Shown here: positions 1 to 7,687 of the stretch, in pieces
Position numbering within the stretch: the first letter of the stretch is position 1
Layout: each line of letters begins with the position of its first letter
Assembly: GCA_002011125.2 (NCBI GenBank)
Contig: MTMF02000009.1
Location: 1,580,989-1,644,988, forward strand
DNA: 64,000 nt
Source: Candidatus Hydrothermarchaeum profundi
Lineage (GTDB): Archaea > Hydrothermarchaeota > Hydrothermarchaeia > Hydrothermarchaeales > Hydrothermarchaeaceae
Direction of reading: 5' to 3'
Program-made: the position numbers and the translations under genes
Notes under the pieces: model-generated
Told to the model about the DNA's origin: nothing
Seen by the model: the letters and a program-made list of their open reading frames with translations, nothing else
Databases searched by the model: none

Positions 1-418
1 CCTCAGATATCTCATGAGGGTACTTATCCTTAAAATTGTCTACACCTATTATCTTCATCCATTTATCTCCTACTCTCCTCACTTCATCTTTAGGAAGCCC
101 CTTATTTTCTAATCCAAAGTAAATATTTTCCTGAGCAGTCATCCATGGCAGGAGACGAATATCTTGATAAATAACAGATCTTCGCCAGTCACAATTTTTA
201 AATACTTTTTCCCCATTAAATAAAACTTCTCCCTCCTGGTAATCTTCAAGACCCGCCGCGATTCTGAGAAATGTGGTCTTACCGCACCCAGAAGGGCCTA
301 TTATCGATACGAACTCTCCATCATAAATCTCTAAACTCACTCTATCAAGGGCCCATATATCCGGGGGGTATACCTTTGTTAAATTCGTTGCTTTTAAAAT
401 CACCTTGGAATTATTCAT
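1..418 (-). CDS. ABC transporter ATP-binding protein, partial (runs off window start)
   Basis: Reading the minus strand from the ATG at 418 gives 139 codons before the window edge, so the C-terminal half (signature, Walker B, H-loop) lies outside. The visible part is an ABC nucleotide-binding domain with Walker A GPSGCGKTT at residues 41-49 and Q-loop glutamine about residue 85, closest in style to nitrate/sulfonate/taurine importer ATPases (SsuB/TauB). Its ATG overlaps the stop of the preceding ATPase gene as ATGA, so the two are probably translationally coupled. It would be the second ATPase of the importer encoded at 415-3140. The substrate cannot be read from this domain. Confidence 0.9.
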   Translation of the reverse strand, partial: MNNSKVILKATNLTKVYPPDIWALDRVSLEIYDGEFVSIIGPSGCGKTTFLRIAAGLEDYQEGEVLFNGEKVFKNCDWRRSVIYQDIRLLPWMTAQENIYFGLENKGLPKDEVRRVGDKWMKIIGVDNFKDKYPHEISE

Positions 419-1197
419 GCTTCTACCTCATGCGGACTTTTAGTAAACGCTTCTTCGAATTTGCTTCTAACTGTCTCAACATAATGGGCGCATTCCTTGC
501 TAAATCTCAGATTTGGAACTTCCCATCTCTTCTCGGGCAAATTAATATCAATTTTATCATAGATCGTACCTGGCAGGGAAGACATGACATAAACCTTCTG
601 TGAAAGATAGACTGCTTCTTCTAATAAATGGGTCACATATACCACTGTACACCCTTTTTCATGCATTAGCTTTAAAAAGTCATCTGCTATATTACTCCGG
701 GTCACAAGATCTAACCCGCCTAGTAGCTCATCGCATAATAGAATTGAAGGATTATTAACCATGATCATCGCAATAGTGGCTCTCCTCTGCATACCTCCAG
801 AAAGCTCATACGGCCATTTTTCAGCAAACTTATCTATACCTAAAGTGGAAAGCCATTGTAGAGCATCTTCCCTAGCTTTTTTCTTATCTACGCCTTTAGA
901 AATTGGCCCAAAAGTAACGTTATCTATTATCTTCATCCATGGAAAGAGAACAGTTTCTTGGAAAACCATCCCAATTTCAGGACTAGTACCTCTGACTTCT
1001 TTTTCCAGTACTTTGATACTCCCCTCTGAAGGGGTCTCTAGACCTGCGATTAGCCTAAGTAGAGTACTTTTACCGTTAGCCTGAGGCCCAACTATAGAGA
1101 TAAATTCGCCACTATTTACTTCTAGATTTACATTTTTCAAGATATATTCTCCATTCACCGTCTTTTTCCCTAATCCCTTAACTTCGATTGCTTTCAT
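415..1197 (-). CDS. ABC transporter ATP-binding protein (SsuB/TauB-like)
   Basis: This 260-residue protein is a full ABC ATPase that should energise import by the two permeases upstream. Walker A is GPQANGKST (37-45), Q-loop Q80, signature LSGGMQ (132-137), Walker B ILLCDE (152-157) and H-loop H190. Two positions are unusual: alanine replaces the usual fourth glycine of Walker A, and the D-loop region reads ELLGGLD instead of EPFGALD. Both nucleotide-contact residues (K43, E157) are kept, so it is probably active. A shifted Shine-Dalgarno AGGGG precedes the ATG by about 9 nt. It lies 13 nt after the permease gene and overlaps the next ATPase by 4 nt, so all four genes form one operon. Confidence 0.93.
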   Translation of the reverse strand: MKAIEVKGLGKKTVNGEYILKNVNLEVNSGEFISIVGPQANGKSTLLRLIAGLETPSEGSIKVLEKEVRGTSPEIGMVFQETVLFPWMKIIDNVTFGPISKGVDKKKAREDALQWLSTLGIDKFAEKWPYELSGGMQRRATIAMIMVNNPSILLCDELLGGLDLVTRSNIADDFLKLMHEKGCTVVYVTHLLEEAVYLSQKVYVMSSLPGTIYDKIDINLPEKRWEVPNLRFSKECAHYVETVRSKFEEAFTKSPHEVEA

Positions 1198-1210
1198 GCC
1201 AAATCCCCTT

Positions 1211-2173
1211 TTAAATCCTCCTCATCCACCTTAGGAGCCTTGCTTGAACCATATCAAAACCGAATGTAATCCAGAAAAAGACCCAGAAGGATATCAGTAG
1301 TATAGCGGCTACCACTTTATCAAAATATCCAATATCAGTATGATACATCAAATAGAATCCAAGTCCTGTATGTGCCCCAACCATTTCTCCAGCCGTTAAC
1401 AGCACAAATGCCAAAACGAGGCCAATCAAACACCCAGCAAGAATAGTCGGCATAGCGCTAGGAATAATGATCCTTCTTAATATCCTTTTCTCACTTGCTC
1501 CTAATATTTTTGCAAATTCGATGTACCTTCGGTCTACATTGTAGACTCCAAACAAAGTATTGATGAAAATAGGCCAAAACGCCCCTATATACACCATGAA
1601 AATTATCGCATGGCTTATAGAAGGAAATACAGCAATAGCATATGGCAAATAGACCACCGGAGGCACATGCGCAGTAACTTTCGCAAGAGGGTAAGCCACC
1701 TCAAATCTTCTCATTGTCCTACCAAACCATATACCCCCTGGAATACCTGTAATTAAAGCCAGAAAATATCCGGCAAAAGCTCTAAAAATTGAATCCCTTG
1801 AACTCTTATAAGTTAAGAAGTAAAAATCTGAATAAAAGACATCAAAAACAGTGTTTGGAGAAGGAAAACTGTGAGTATTAAGCTTCCCTATCTTGCCGAC
1901 CACTACAAGCCACAGAAAGAAAAATACTCCAAAGACCAACGCAGCATTCATTACTGTTATCACTCGCGCTTTCGGTTGCTTTTTTAATAAAATTCCGAAT
2001 ACGAGATAAGACAAGAGGATCAAAGTAAAGATCATTATTATAGAATTAAATACCTCTTTAGGCTGATTTGGTCTATTAGCGGCATCTGGCAATGTCACGT
2101 TTAACAAGATTAGGAAAGGCCAAATTAGCAAACCTGCTAATGCTATCACAGCCTCACTCTTAGTTAGTCTCAT
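1211..2173 (-). CDS. ABC transporter permease (SsuC/TauC family)
   Basis: The 320-residue membrane protein has two N-terminal hydrophobic segments, a third near residue 90, and a C-terminal BPD-type permease core with the cytoplasmic EAA coupling loop (EFAKILGASEKRILRRI, about residues 218-234) that docks onto the ATPase. The N-terminal extension of about 100 residues with three membrane spans is longer than in bacterial SsuC (about 260 residues). A GAGGAGGG ribosome-binding site lies inside the end of the upstream gene, and the gap is 4 nt. It is a diverged paralogue of the permease at 2178-3140 (both contain the phrase PDAANRPNQPK), so the pair probably forms a heterodimeric channel. Confidence 0.92.
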   Translation of the reverse strand: MRLTKSEAVIALAGLLIWPFLILLNVTLPDAANRPNQPKEVFNSIIMIFTLILLSYLVFGILLKKQPKARVITVMNAALVFGVFFFLWLVVVGKIGKLNTHSFPSPNTVFDVFYSDFYFLTYKSSRDSIFRAFAGYFLALITGIPGGIWFGRTMRRFEVAYPLAKVTAHVPPVVYLPYAIAVFPSISHAIIFMVYIGAFWPIFINTLFGVYNVDRRYIEFAKILGASEKRILRRIIIPSAMPTILAGCLIGLVLAFVLLTAGEMVGAHTGLGFYLMYHTDIGYFDKVVAAILLISFWVFFWITFGFDMVQARLLRWMRRI

Positions 2174-2177
2174 AATC

Positions 2178-3140
2178 TCACTCTACCCTCCTCTGCCATT
2201 TCAATAACCTACTTTGAATTCTATCTGATATACCTGTCCACACTACTACCACAAACGCAATCAAGAAAATAGCAGCGACTATTTTATCATATTCAAATAG
2301 ATCAGCATAATACAGGACATACCATCCTAGTCCTGGTTCAGAGTGAGATCCGCCAATACCCTCTGCCACAGCCAGTACTATGAATGCAAGGACTAACCCA
2401 ATAAATAATCCAGCATAAATAGAAGGTAAAGCTCCGGGGAAAAGTACTTTAGTATACAATCTTTTCTCACTAACACCGAGAGTTCGCGCTGCTTCTATAT
2501 ACTTCACGTCTAGCGTTCTCACACCGTAGATTGTATTAACTATTATCGGCCAAAAGGCACCAATAAAGATGATAAAGAGTACAGCCTGATCAATTTTTGG
2601 GAAAAGTTCTATCGCATAAGGTACAAGTATTATTGGAGGAATCGGAGCAACAACTTTAGCAACAGGATAGTATAATCTATCATGAAGATTTGGATATCTT
2701 CCAACTATTAAGCCCAAGGGAATTGCAAATATAATTGCCACAAAATAGCCAATCGCTAAACGCTTTACAGTAGCTAAAGTACTCTTGACAACTAATAAAT
2801 CAAAGTCCGCTAAATAGTAGTAGAAAACCTGGTTCGGTGATGGCCAACGAAGAGGATCCAAAAATCCTAACTTACCGATTGTGACCAGCCATAAGAAAAA
2901 AATACTCCCAAAAATTAGGGATATATCCATTATGGTCCTAACCCGTGTAGGAGATTGTCTTTTCATAAAGTGCCCATAAACAAGGAAAAACAAGGCAAAT
3001 AAAAAAAATGTAAACATCATGCCGTTAAAAACTAATTTTGGTTGATTGGGCCTATTTGCTGCATCCGGAATAAGATAATTTAATATAATAATCAACAGAA
3101 ATATGGACGTTATCGCCGTATATTTTAAACCTCTTGACAT
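2178..3140 (-). CDS. ABC transporter permease (SsuC/TauC family), first gene of importer operon
   Basis: This 320-residue permease has the same layout as its neighbour: an N-terminal three-span extension, then a BPD-type core with EAA loop (EAARTLGVSEKRLYTKV, about residues 219-235). Gene order permease-permease-ATPase-ATPase is typical of SsuABC/TauABC or aromatic/sulfonate importers, but no solute-binding gene sits in the operon. The Tat lipoprotein at 8959 is the natural candidate receptor. GAGGTG lies just before the ATG at 3140, and a TATA box lies about 30 nt upstream, giving a very short leader. The duplication of both permease and ATPase suggests a heteromeric transporter. The substrate is unknown. 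Confidence 0.92.
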   Translation of the reverse strand: MSRGLKYTAITSIFLLIIILNYLIPDAANRPNQPKLVFNGMMFTFFLFALFFLVYGHFMKRQSPTRVRTIMDISLIFGSIFFLWLVTIGKLGFLDPLRWPSPNQVFYYYLADFDLLVVKSTLATVKRLAIGYFVAIIFAIPLGLIVGRYPNLHDRLYYPVAKVVAPIPPIILVPYAIELFPKIDQAVLFIIFIGAFWPIIVNTIYGVRTLDVKYIEAARTLGVSEKRLYTKVLFPGALPSIYAGLFIGLVLAFIVLAVAEGIGGSHSEPGLGWYVLYYADLFEYDKIVAAIFLIAFVVVVWTGISDRIQSRLLKWQRRVE

Positions 3141-3170
3141 ACACCTCGTTCTTACAAAAAGATATTAGCA

Positions 3171-3188
3171 TATATAAATTTTTCGATA
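3171..3188 (-). promoter_or_regulatory. TATA box with BRE for the ABC importer operon
   Basis: On the minus strand the sequence reads TATCGAAAAATTTATATA. This is a purine-rich BRE (CGAAAAA) joined to a TATA box whose centre is about 35 nt from the ATG at 3140. The same CGAAAAA-TTWAATATA arrangement recurs at the divergent promoters near 8820 and 8910. A second TTTTTCGATA copy at 3200-3209, 21 bp away, sits upstream of the opposite-strand promoter. Confidence 0.65.
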
Positions 3189-3223
3189 TTAATAACGGTT
3201 TTTTCGATAAAACTAAGAAAGAT

Positions 3224-3232
3224 TTATAAATA
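3224..3232 (+). promoter_or_regulatory. TATA box for the uspA-methyltransferase-MFS transcript
   Basis: TTATAAATA lies about 50 nt before the ATG at 3275, predicting a start near 3253 and a leader of about 22 nt. The leader contains the strong ribosome-binding site GGAGGT at 3263-3268. It is divergent from the importer promoter, with only about 45 bp between the two TATA boxes, so the two transcripts could share a regulator. Confidence 0.6.
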
Positions 3233-3274
3233 ACTTTCCTCCTAAAATTTAAGAAATTATACGGAGGTACACGT

Positions 3275-3745
3275 ATGTGGGAAAAGATACTTGTAGCATT
3301 TGATGGCTCATTACAGGCGGAACGGGCAGTTACTATAGCTGGAGACCTCGCGCAAAAATATGGGTCAGAACTGACGATTATAAATGTTTATGACGAAAGG
3401 ATATACGAAGAAATTAATAGGAAGCTTCCAAAAATTGCCTATGAATCAAATGTAGAAAAAAGCTCAATGAGACCTATAGATGAATTTATACGGGATGCTG
3501 AAAAAATCGCAGAAAGTGGTGCAGAGATACTAAAGAACATGAAAGTAGATGTCAAGGTCAACACGGTCGGCAGATTAGGCGACCCCGCTAAGGAGATAGT
3601 TGAGTATGCAAAAGAGGGAAATTTCCAATTAATCATCGTTGGCTATAGAGGAATAACTGGGGTAAAAAGATACCTTATGGGCAGTGTTTCAAGAAAAGTA
3701 GTGGAGCATTCACCGTGCTGTACCCTAGTAACAAAGGTGAAATAA
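3275..3745 (+). CDS. Universal stress protein UspA family
   Basis: This 156-residue single-domain Usp protein starts with the family pattern ILVAFDGS and ends with the ATP-binding motif G-2X-G-9X-G-S (GYRG, nine residues, GS) at about residues 124-139, so it belongs to the nucleotide-binding branch (MJ0577-like). Usp proteins are cytoplasmic dimers linked to stress or to regulation of neighbouring transporters and enzymes. It is the first gene of a transcript with a methyltransferase, a QueG-like protein and an MFS transporter. Its TAA abuts the ATG of the next gene, which suggests coupled expression with methyl-compound metabolism. Its exact role here is not known. Confidence 0.92.
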   Translation: MWEKILVAFDGSLQAERAVTIAGDLAQKYGSELTIINVYDERIYEEINRKLPKIAYESNVEKSSMRPIDEFIRDAEKIAESGAEILKNMKVDVKVNTVGRLGDPAKEIVEYAKEGNFQLIIVGYRGITGVKRYLMGSVSRKVVEHSPCCTLVTKVK

Positions 3746-4783
3746 ATGGCTACTATATCAATGAAAGAACGATTTGAACATGCCTTAACATTGCAGGAAG
3801 TAGACCGCGTTCCAGTAATAGTTCCACTAAATACAGGCATACAAGACTTAATGAAAGCATCAAATTGTTATTGGCCAGATGCCCAACGAGAAAGCGGCAA
3901 AATGATTAAACTAGCGTTAGCGGCTCATGAAATAGCCGGGATCGAGAACGTGACTGTACCCTTTGATAATTTTCTTGAGGTCGAGGCGATGGGATGTAAA
4001 CTAGAAGGGTGGTCAGAAAAAAGCCAACCGAAACCAGTTCCACTAATCGACAATCCGCCTGATTTTAAAAAAATTAGGATACCAAACCCAGAAACAGATG
4101 GAAGGATGCCTATAGTGCTAGAATCGATCCAAAAACTTTCAGGCAATATAGGCGATAAACTTCCTATAATCGCCTATATTTCAGCGCCTTTTGAAATCGT
4201 GTCAACAATTTGGAATCCCAACACTTTGATTAACTATATAGAATATGATACAACGCCTCTTAAGGTTTTATTAGATAAAGTAACATCATTCGTTATTACA
4301 TACGGTAAAGCTCTCGTCAACAGCGGAGCAACAACATTAACGCTAGTTGACGGAAATTCCCAGAATCTTTTTGGTATTGATATGGGTATGGAGTACGCAT
4401 TCGATGGAGTCGAGCCAGAATACTATGAAGAATTTTCATATAAATACGTTAAAAAAGTGATAAAAGCATTGAAAGTTCCTGTGATATACCATGTATGCGG
4501 TGATACTACACCCATACTTGATCACATGGCTGAAACAGGAGCTATGGGCTTGAGTGTTGACCGTGTAGAGATACGTACATGTAAAGAAATAGTTGGAGAT
4601 AATGCGGCGGTTATTGGTAATATTTCGGTCGAAACACTTTGGAAAGGCGCACAAACCGAAATAGAAAAAGAGGCCAAAAGAGCTATTGAACAAGGCGTAG
4701 ATATTCTTGCCCCGGGTTGCAATCTAGTTCCGACAACTCCCCTAGAAAACGTAAGGGCTATGGTCAACACGGTGCTTAAATAA
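3746..4783 (+). CDS. UroD-family corrinoid methyltransferase (MtaA/MtbA/MtoB-like) 1
   Basis: The 345-residue protein has the UroD-type TIM barrel of corrinoid methyltransferases. The zinc ligands expected for thiol/methyl-transfer members are present: H249 and C251 in HVCGD and C325 in PGCN, the pattern of MtaA/MtbA. Family members move methyl groups between a substrate (methanol-, methylamine- or methoxyarene-derived, or CoM) and a corrinoid protein. It follows uspA without a gap and precedes a QueG-like gene by 9 nt. No corrinoid protein gene is in this operon, so it must share one encoded nearby (7016 or 16079). The substrate cannot be deduced. True uroporphyrinogen decarboxylase is unlikely because it lacks these cysteines. 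Confidence 0.88.
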   Translation: MATISMKERFEHALTLQEVDRVPVIVPLNTGIQDLMKASNCYWPDAQRESGKMIKLALAAHEIAGIENVTVPFDNFLEVEAMGCKLEGWSEKSQPKPVPLIDNPPDFKKIRIPNPETDGRMPIVLESIQKLSGNIGDKLPIIAYISAPFEIVSTIWNPNTLINYIEYDTTPLKVLLDKVTSFVITYGKALVNSGATTLTLVDGNSQNLFGIDMGMEYAFDGVEPEYYEEFSYKYVKKVIKALKVPVIYHVCGDTTPILDHMAETGAMGLSVDRVEIRTCKEIVGDNAAVIGNISVETLWKGAQTEIEKEAKRAIEQGVDILAPGCNLVPTTPLENVRAMVNTVLK

Positions 4784-4792
4784 TTTATATTT

Positions 4793-5485
4793 ATGACAAA
4801 AAACATAGCAGACCAGATAAAAGATTATGCACTTAAAAATGGGGCAAAACTAGTAGGTATAGCAGATTCAAGATTACTGGATAAAAAAGCCCCACGGGGG
4901 CATAGGCCACAGGACATCTTAAGTGATGCAAAATCTGTAATTGTGGTTGCAGTTCCACAACCTAGGGGGATTATAAGTGATTCATTGCCAACCGAATATA
5001 CTAGGTGCATATACACTGCCGAAATAAAATTAGAACTACTGACATTCGATATATCGAATATAATAGACGAAAAAGGTTACAAATCAATTCCTATACCTGT
5101 TAAAATGGAATATAGCATGGATGTTGAAAAATTAATGGGGGATATATCGCATAAACATGCTGCAGTATATGCTGGACTTGGGCAAATTGGAAAAAATTCT
5201 CTTTTAATAACACCAGAATACGGAAATAGGGTGTACTTGGCATCCATAGTAACCAATGCTCCCATGAGCTACGATATTCCATTTAAGAAACAATTTTGCG
5301 ATAAGGAATGCCAAAAATGTATAGAAGCTTGTCCAGTAAGGGCTATTCCAAAAGATGGAAGTGCCCTAATAGACAAAATGAAATGCTATCTGTATTGTAA
5401 AACTCAAAAGGAGCGCTATCCAATTACGAAGGGCCTATACTCCTGCAGAGAGTGCAGGAGGGTCTGCCCATTTTCAAAAGTTTAG
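4793..5485 (+). CDS. Short QueG-like double [4Fe-4S] protein
   Basis: This 230-residue protein resembles epoxyqueuosine reductase (QueG, COG1600): an N-terminal domain of about 150 residues followed by two ferredoxin-type cluster motifs. These are CDKECQKCIEACP near residues 168-180, and C-x3-C plus CRECRRVCP at the C-terminus. QueG binds cobalamin in the N-terminal domain and reduces it through the clusters, but this protein is much shorter than QueG (300-380 residues) and lacks its C-terminal HEAT repeats. Its position between a corrinoid methyltransferase and an MFS transporter suggests that it handles a corrinoid or reactivates an inactive Co(II) protein rather than modifying tRNA. That role is inference. 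Confidence 0.75.
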   Translation: MTKNIADQIKDYALKNGAKLVGIADSRLLDKKAPRGHRPQDILSDAKSVIVVAVPQPRGIISDSLPTEYTRCIYTAEIKLELLTFDISNIIDEKGYKSIPIPVKMEYSMDVEKLMGDISHKHAAVYAGLGQIGKNSLLITPEYGNRVYLASIVTNAPMSYDIPFKKQFCDKECQKCIEACPVRAIPKDGSALIDKMKCYLYCKTQKERYPITKGLYSCRECRRVCPFSKV

Positions 5486-5511
5486 CCCGGTATGCAACAT
5501 GATTCCTTATC

Positions 5512-6777
5512 ATGAAACTTGATCTAAAAGCAAAGCTAGCAGATCCGAAGAATAGAATCTTATTTTTATGTTGCAGTGGCATAGCATTCTCTTGGATTCC
5601 TTGGTTTAATTATTCCGCTGTGCTACCTATATTGAAGGAGGAGTTTAGTTTAACGAGCGCAGAAGCGGGAAAAATCATGGGAGGATTTCAATTAGGCTAC
5701 GTTTTAACTGTATTGATTACAGGAGTAATAGCTGACAAAATAGGAAAAAAACCAATCCTCGTGATTTCATCACTAATTACTGGGGTCGCTTCAATAGCTT
5801 TCGCCTTATTTGCTAAAGACTATTTCTCAGCTTTGATTTTGAGAGTTTTAATAGGTATGGGATGCGGAGGTGTATATGCTCCAGGGTTAGCGCTTCTTTC
5901 AAGTTGGTTTTCACCACGAGCTAGAGGAATGGCTTTCGGTGCATACACCGGGTCTTCTGTCTTTTCCTATGCTCTTGGATACTTCCTAACTGCACCTATT
6001 GCAGCTGTAGGGGGATGGCAGAAGGGCATATTATTTACATCCTATCCCGTTTTCATTGCTGTGTTATTTTTTGGTTTAGTAAAAGAACCGCTTACGTCAG
6101 ATTCTAGTCGAATAGAGGACTCACCACTCATGTCTGTTAAGAATATACAATTAGTCCCTCTAATCTTGATTACAATTGCTTACATGGCACACATGTGGGA
6201 ACAATTTGCTTTTTGGGGATGGGTAGGCCCTTATCTCTCAGCAGCAGGGGTTACCCATGGGATGGGCAAAGAGGAAGCCTTAACAATAGGCGGATTAATA
6301 GCTTCTATTACTATAATGATGGGTGTGTTTTCTCCATTTATAGGAGGTAAAATATCTGATAAATTAGGTCGAACTTTTACTGCGGCTTTTTTTTCTATAT
6401 TAAGCGCGATCTGTTCTTTTATTTTTGGCTGGCTAATTATAAAACCGTTTAATACAATCGTTGTCGCTAGCCTGATTTATGGATTTTTCGTAGTAGCGGA
6501 TTCTGCAATCTATAAAGCCGGTTTATCTGAAATGGTTCCTTCAACTTTTTTAACGAGCGCTCTAGCAATTCAATCAGCTGCCGGATTTGGAGCCGCAATA
6601 ATTTCTCCAGGTATATTTGGAATCATCCTAGATTTTACCAACACATCCTCAAGCATTCAAATCCCGTGGGGATGGGCGTTTGTGAGTTTAGGAATAGGTT
6701 CACTAATCAGCCCAATATGCCTAAGTATTCTGAGGTCTCACCCCCATAGTACTGCTATGACATCTGGAAAAAGATAG
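5512..6777 (+). CDS. Major facilitator superfamily transporter
   Basis: This 421-residue protein has about 12 hydrophobic spans in two halves. The MFS loop motif is visible between spans 2 and 3 (GVIADKIGKKP, about residues 75-85) and repeated in the second half (GGKISDKLGR). Such carriers move small organic solutes by H+ symport or uniport. It ends the uspA-methyltransferase-QueG-like operon, so it is a candidate importer for the methylated substrate or exporter of the demethylated product. MFS genes accompany demethoxylation genes in some archaea, which supports this context only loosely. No substrate motif can be read. Confidence 0.9.
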   Translation: MKLDLKAKLADPKNRILFLCCSGIAFSWIPWFNYSAVLPILKEEFSLTSAEAGKIMGGFQLGYVLTVLITGVIADKIGKKPILVISSLITGVASIAFALFAKDYFSALILRVLIGMGCGGVYAPGLALLSSWFSPRARGMAFGAYTGSSVFSYALGYFLTAPIAAVGGWQKGILFTSYPVFIAVLFFGLVKEPLTSDSSRIEDSPLMSVKNIQLVPLILITIAYMAHMWEQFAFWGWVGPYLSAAGVTHGMGKEEALTIGGLIASITIMMGVFSPFIGGKISDKLGRTFTAAFFSILSAICSFIFGWLIIKPFNTIVVASLIYGFFVVADSAIYKAGLSEMVPSTFLTSALAIQSAAGFGAAIISPGIFGIILDFTNTSSSIQIPWGWAFVSLGIGSLISPICLSILRSHPHSTAMTSGKR

Positions 6778-6815
6778 AGAATTGAGCGAATATTAGGGAG
6801 GAGAAAAAAGAGAAA

Positions 6816-6986
6816 TTATACTTTTTTGACTATCCTCCCTTCCTTTTCTTTATCCTCGCTTAACAAACACTTTTTTAGTTCCACGTCCCATATGTCTCTC
6901 GGCCTAATATCATAGTCTCTTACAATCTCAGGGGGTATCACAAAAACAAGATAATTCCCCCACATCCTAACACGCATCGCCGTCAT
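6816..6986 (-). CDS. Small AbrB/SpoVT-like DNA-binding protein
   Basis: A 56-codon minus-strand ORF starts at the ATG at 6986. Its first 38 residues follow the AbrB/MazE swapped-hairpin pattern: MRVRMWGNYLVFVIPPEIV, then a DIRPRD turn and an IWDVELKK strand. The tail is charged (SEDKEKEG). It lies 30 nt downstream of the corrinoid-protein gene on the same strand, so it is probably the last gene of the methyltransferase-corrinoid transcript. No toxin partner is visible. AbrB-fold proteins bind DNA as dimers as antitoxins or regulators, so it may regulate this operon. A second in-frame ATG at 6977 is an alternative start. Confidence 0.7.
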   Translation of the reverse strand: MTAMRVRMWGNYLVFVIPPEIVRDYDIRPRDIWDVELKKCLLSEDKEKEGRIVKKV

Positions 6987-7015
6987 AGGGCCTAAAACCT
7001 TTATAATAAAATCTA

Positions 7016-7687
7016 CTAATTTTTCTTTCCTTCTTCGATTCCCATTAACCTTTTAGCTACTATAACCGCATCAAAAGCATCCTCACCGTATCCATCTGCT
7101 CCAATCCTATCTGCATACTCTTGAGAGAGAGGGGCGCCGCCGATAAGTACTTTATATTTATCTCTCAGGCCTTTTTGTTTTAATAGTTCAATTAAATTCT
7201 TTGTTTGGTCCATTGTAGTGGTTAGCAGAGCACATGCTGCAATAATGTCAGCGTTTACTTTTTCAGCTTCTTCGATGAATTTTTCTAATGGAACATCAAT
7301 GCCTAAATCGTAAACCTCAAACCCCGCTGCCGTTAGAGCACTTTCTACCATATTCTTCCCAATATCATGGATATCATTTTGAACTGTACCAAAAACAATT
7401 CTTCCTAGCTTTTCACCTTTACCAAATTCTTTTGCAGCTTTCTCCTCGAGCTTAGGTTTCAGTACCTCAAACCCCGCCTTAAAAGCATGAGCACTTAAAA
7501 GCATTTCGGTGATAAAATATTCTCCTTTATTAAATTTCTCGCCTACGACTTGCATAGCATCGCTCATAGTTTTAACAATGACGTCCACGTCAATATTATC
7601 CTCTAGAGCTTTTTTAACCACGTCAGGTACTTCCGCTCTTTTACCTGCAATTACCAGCTCAGATAATTGTTTCAAAATTTCACTCAT
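7016..7687 (-). CDS. Corrinoid (B12-binding) methyl-carrier protein 1 (MtaC/MtbC/MtoC-like)
   Basis: This 223-residue protein has the two-domain layout of methyl-carrier corrinoid proteins: an N-terminal helical B12-binding cap (about 1-85), then a Rossmann-like B12 domain with DIHDIG (H107 is the lower cobalt ligand), then the TTT and GGAPLS loops that hold the nucleotide tail. It carries the methyl group between a substrate-specific methyltransferase and an acceptor methyltransferase. Its ATG lies inside the end of the upstream methyltransferase gene (8-nt overlap ATGAGTGA), which strongly suggests coupled synthesis and a functional pair. It is a paralogue of the protein at 16079. Confidence 0.94.
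   Translation of the reverse strand: MSEILKQLSELVIAGKRAEVPDVVKKALEDNIDVDVIVKTMSDAMQVVGEKFNKGEYFITEMLLSAHAFKAGFEVLKPKLEEKAAKEFGKGEKLGRIVFGTVQNDIHDIGKNMVESALTAAGFEVYDLGIDVPLEKFIEEAEKVNADIIAACALLTTTMDQTKNLIELLKQKGLRDKYKVLIGGAPLSQEYADRIGADGYGEDAFDAVIVAKRLMGIEEGKKN

Noticed and set aside
3746-4783. UroD-family proteins considered as true uroporphyrinogen decarboxylases for heme synthesis
   Set aside because: All four keep the His-x-Cys...Cys zinc pattern of corrinoid methyltransferases and sit with corrinoid proteins. The heme enzyme lacks those cysteines.
6796-6839. GGGAGGA ... TCCTCCC inverted repeat after the MFS gene, considered as a terminator
   Set aside because: The loop would be about 30 nt and the repeat overlaps the AbrB-like coding sequence. 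It is probably chance plus coding constraint.
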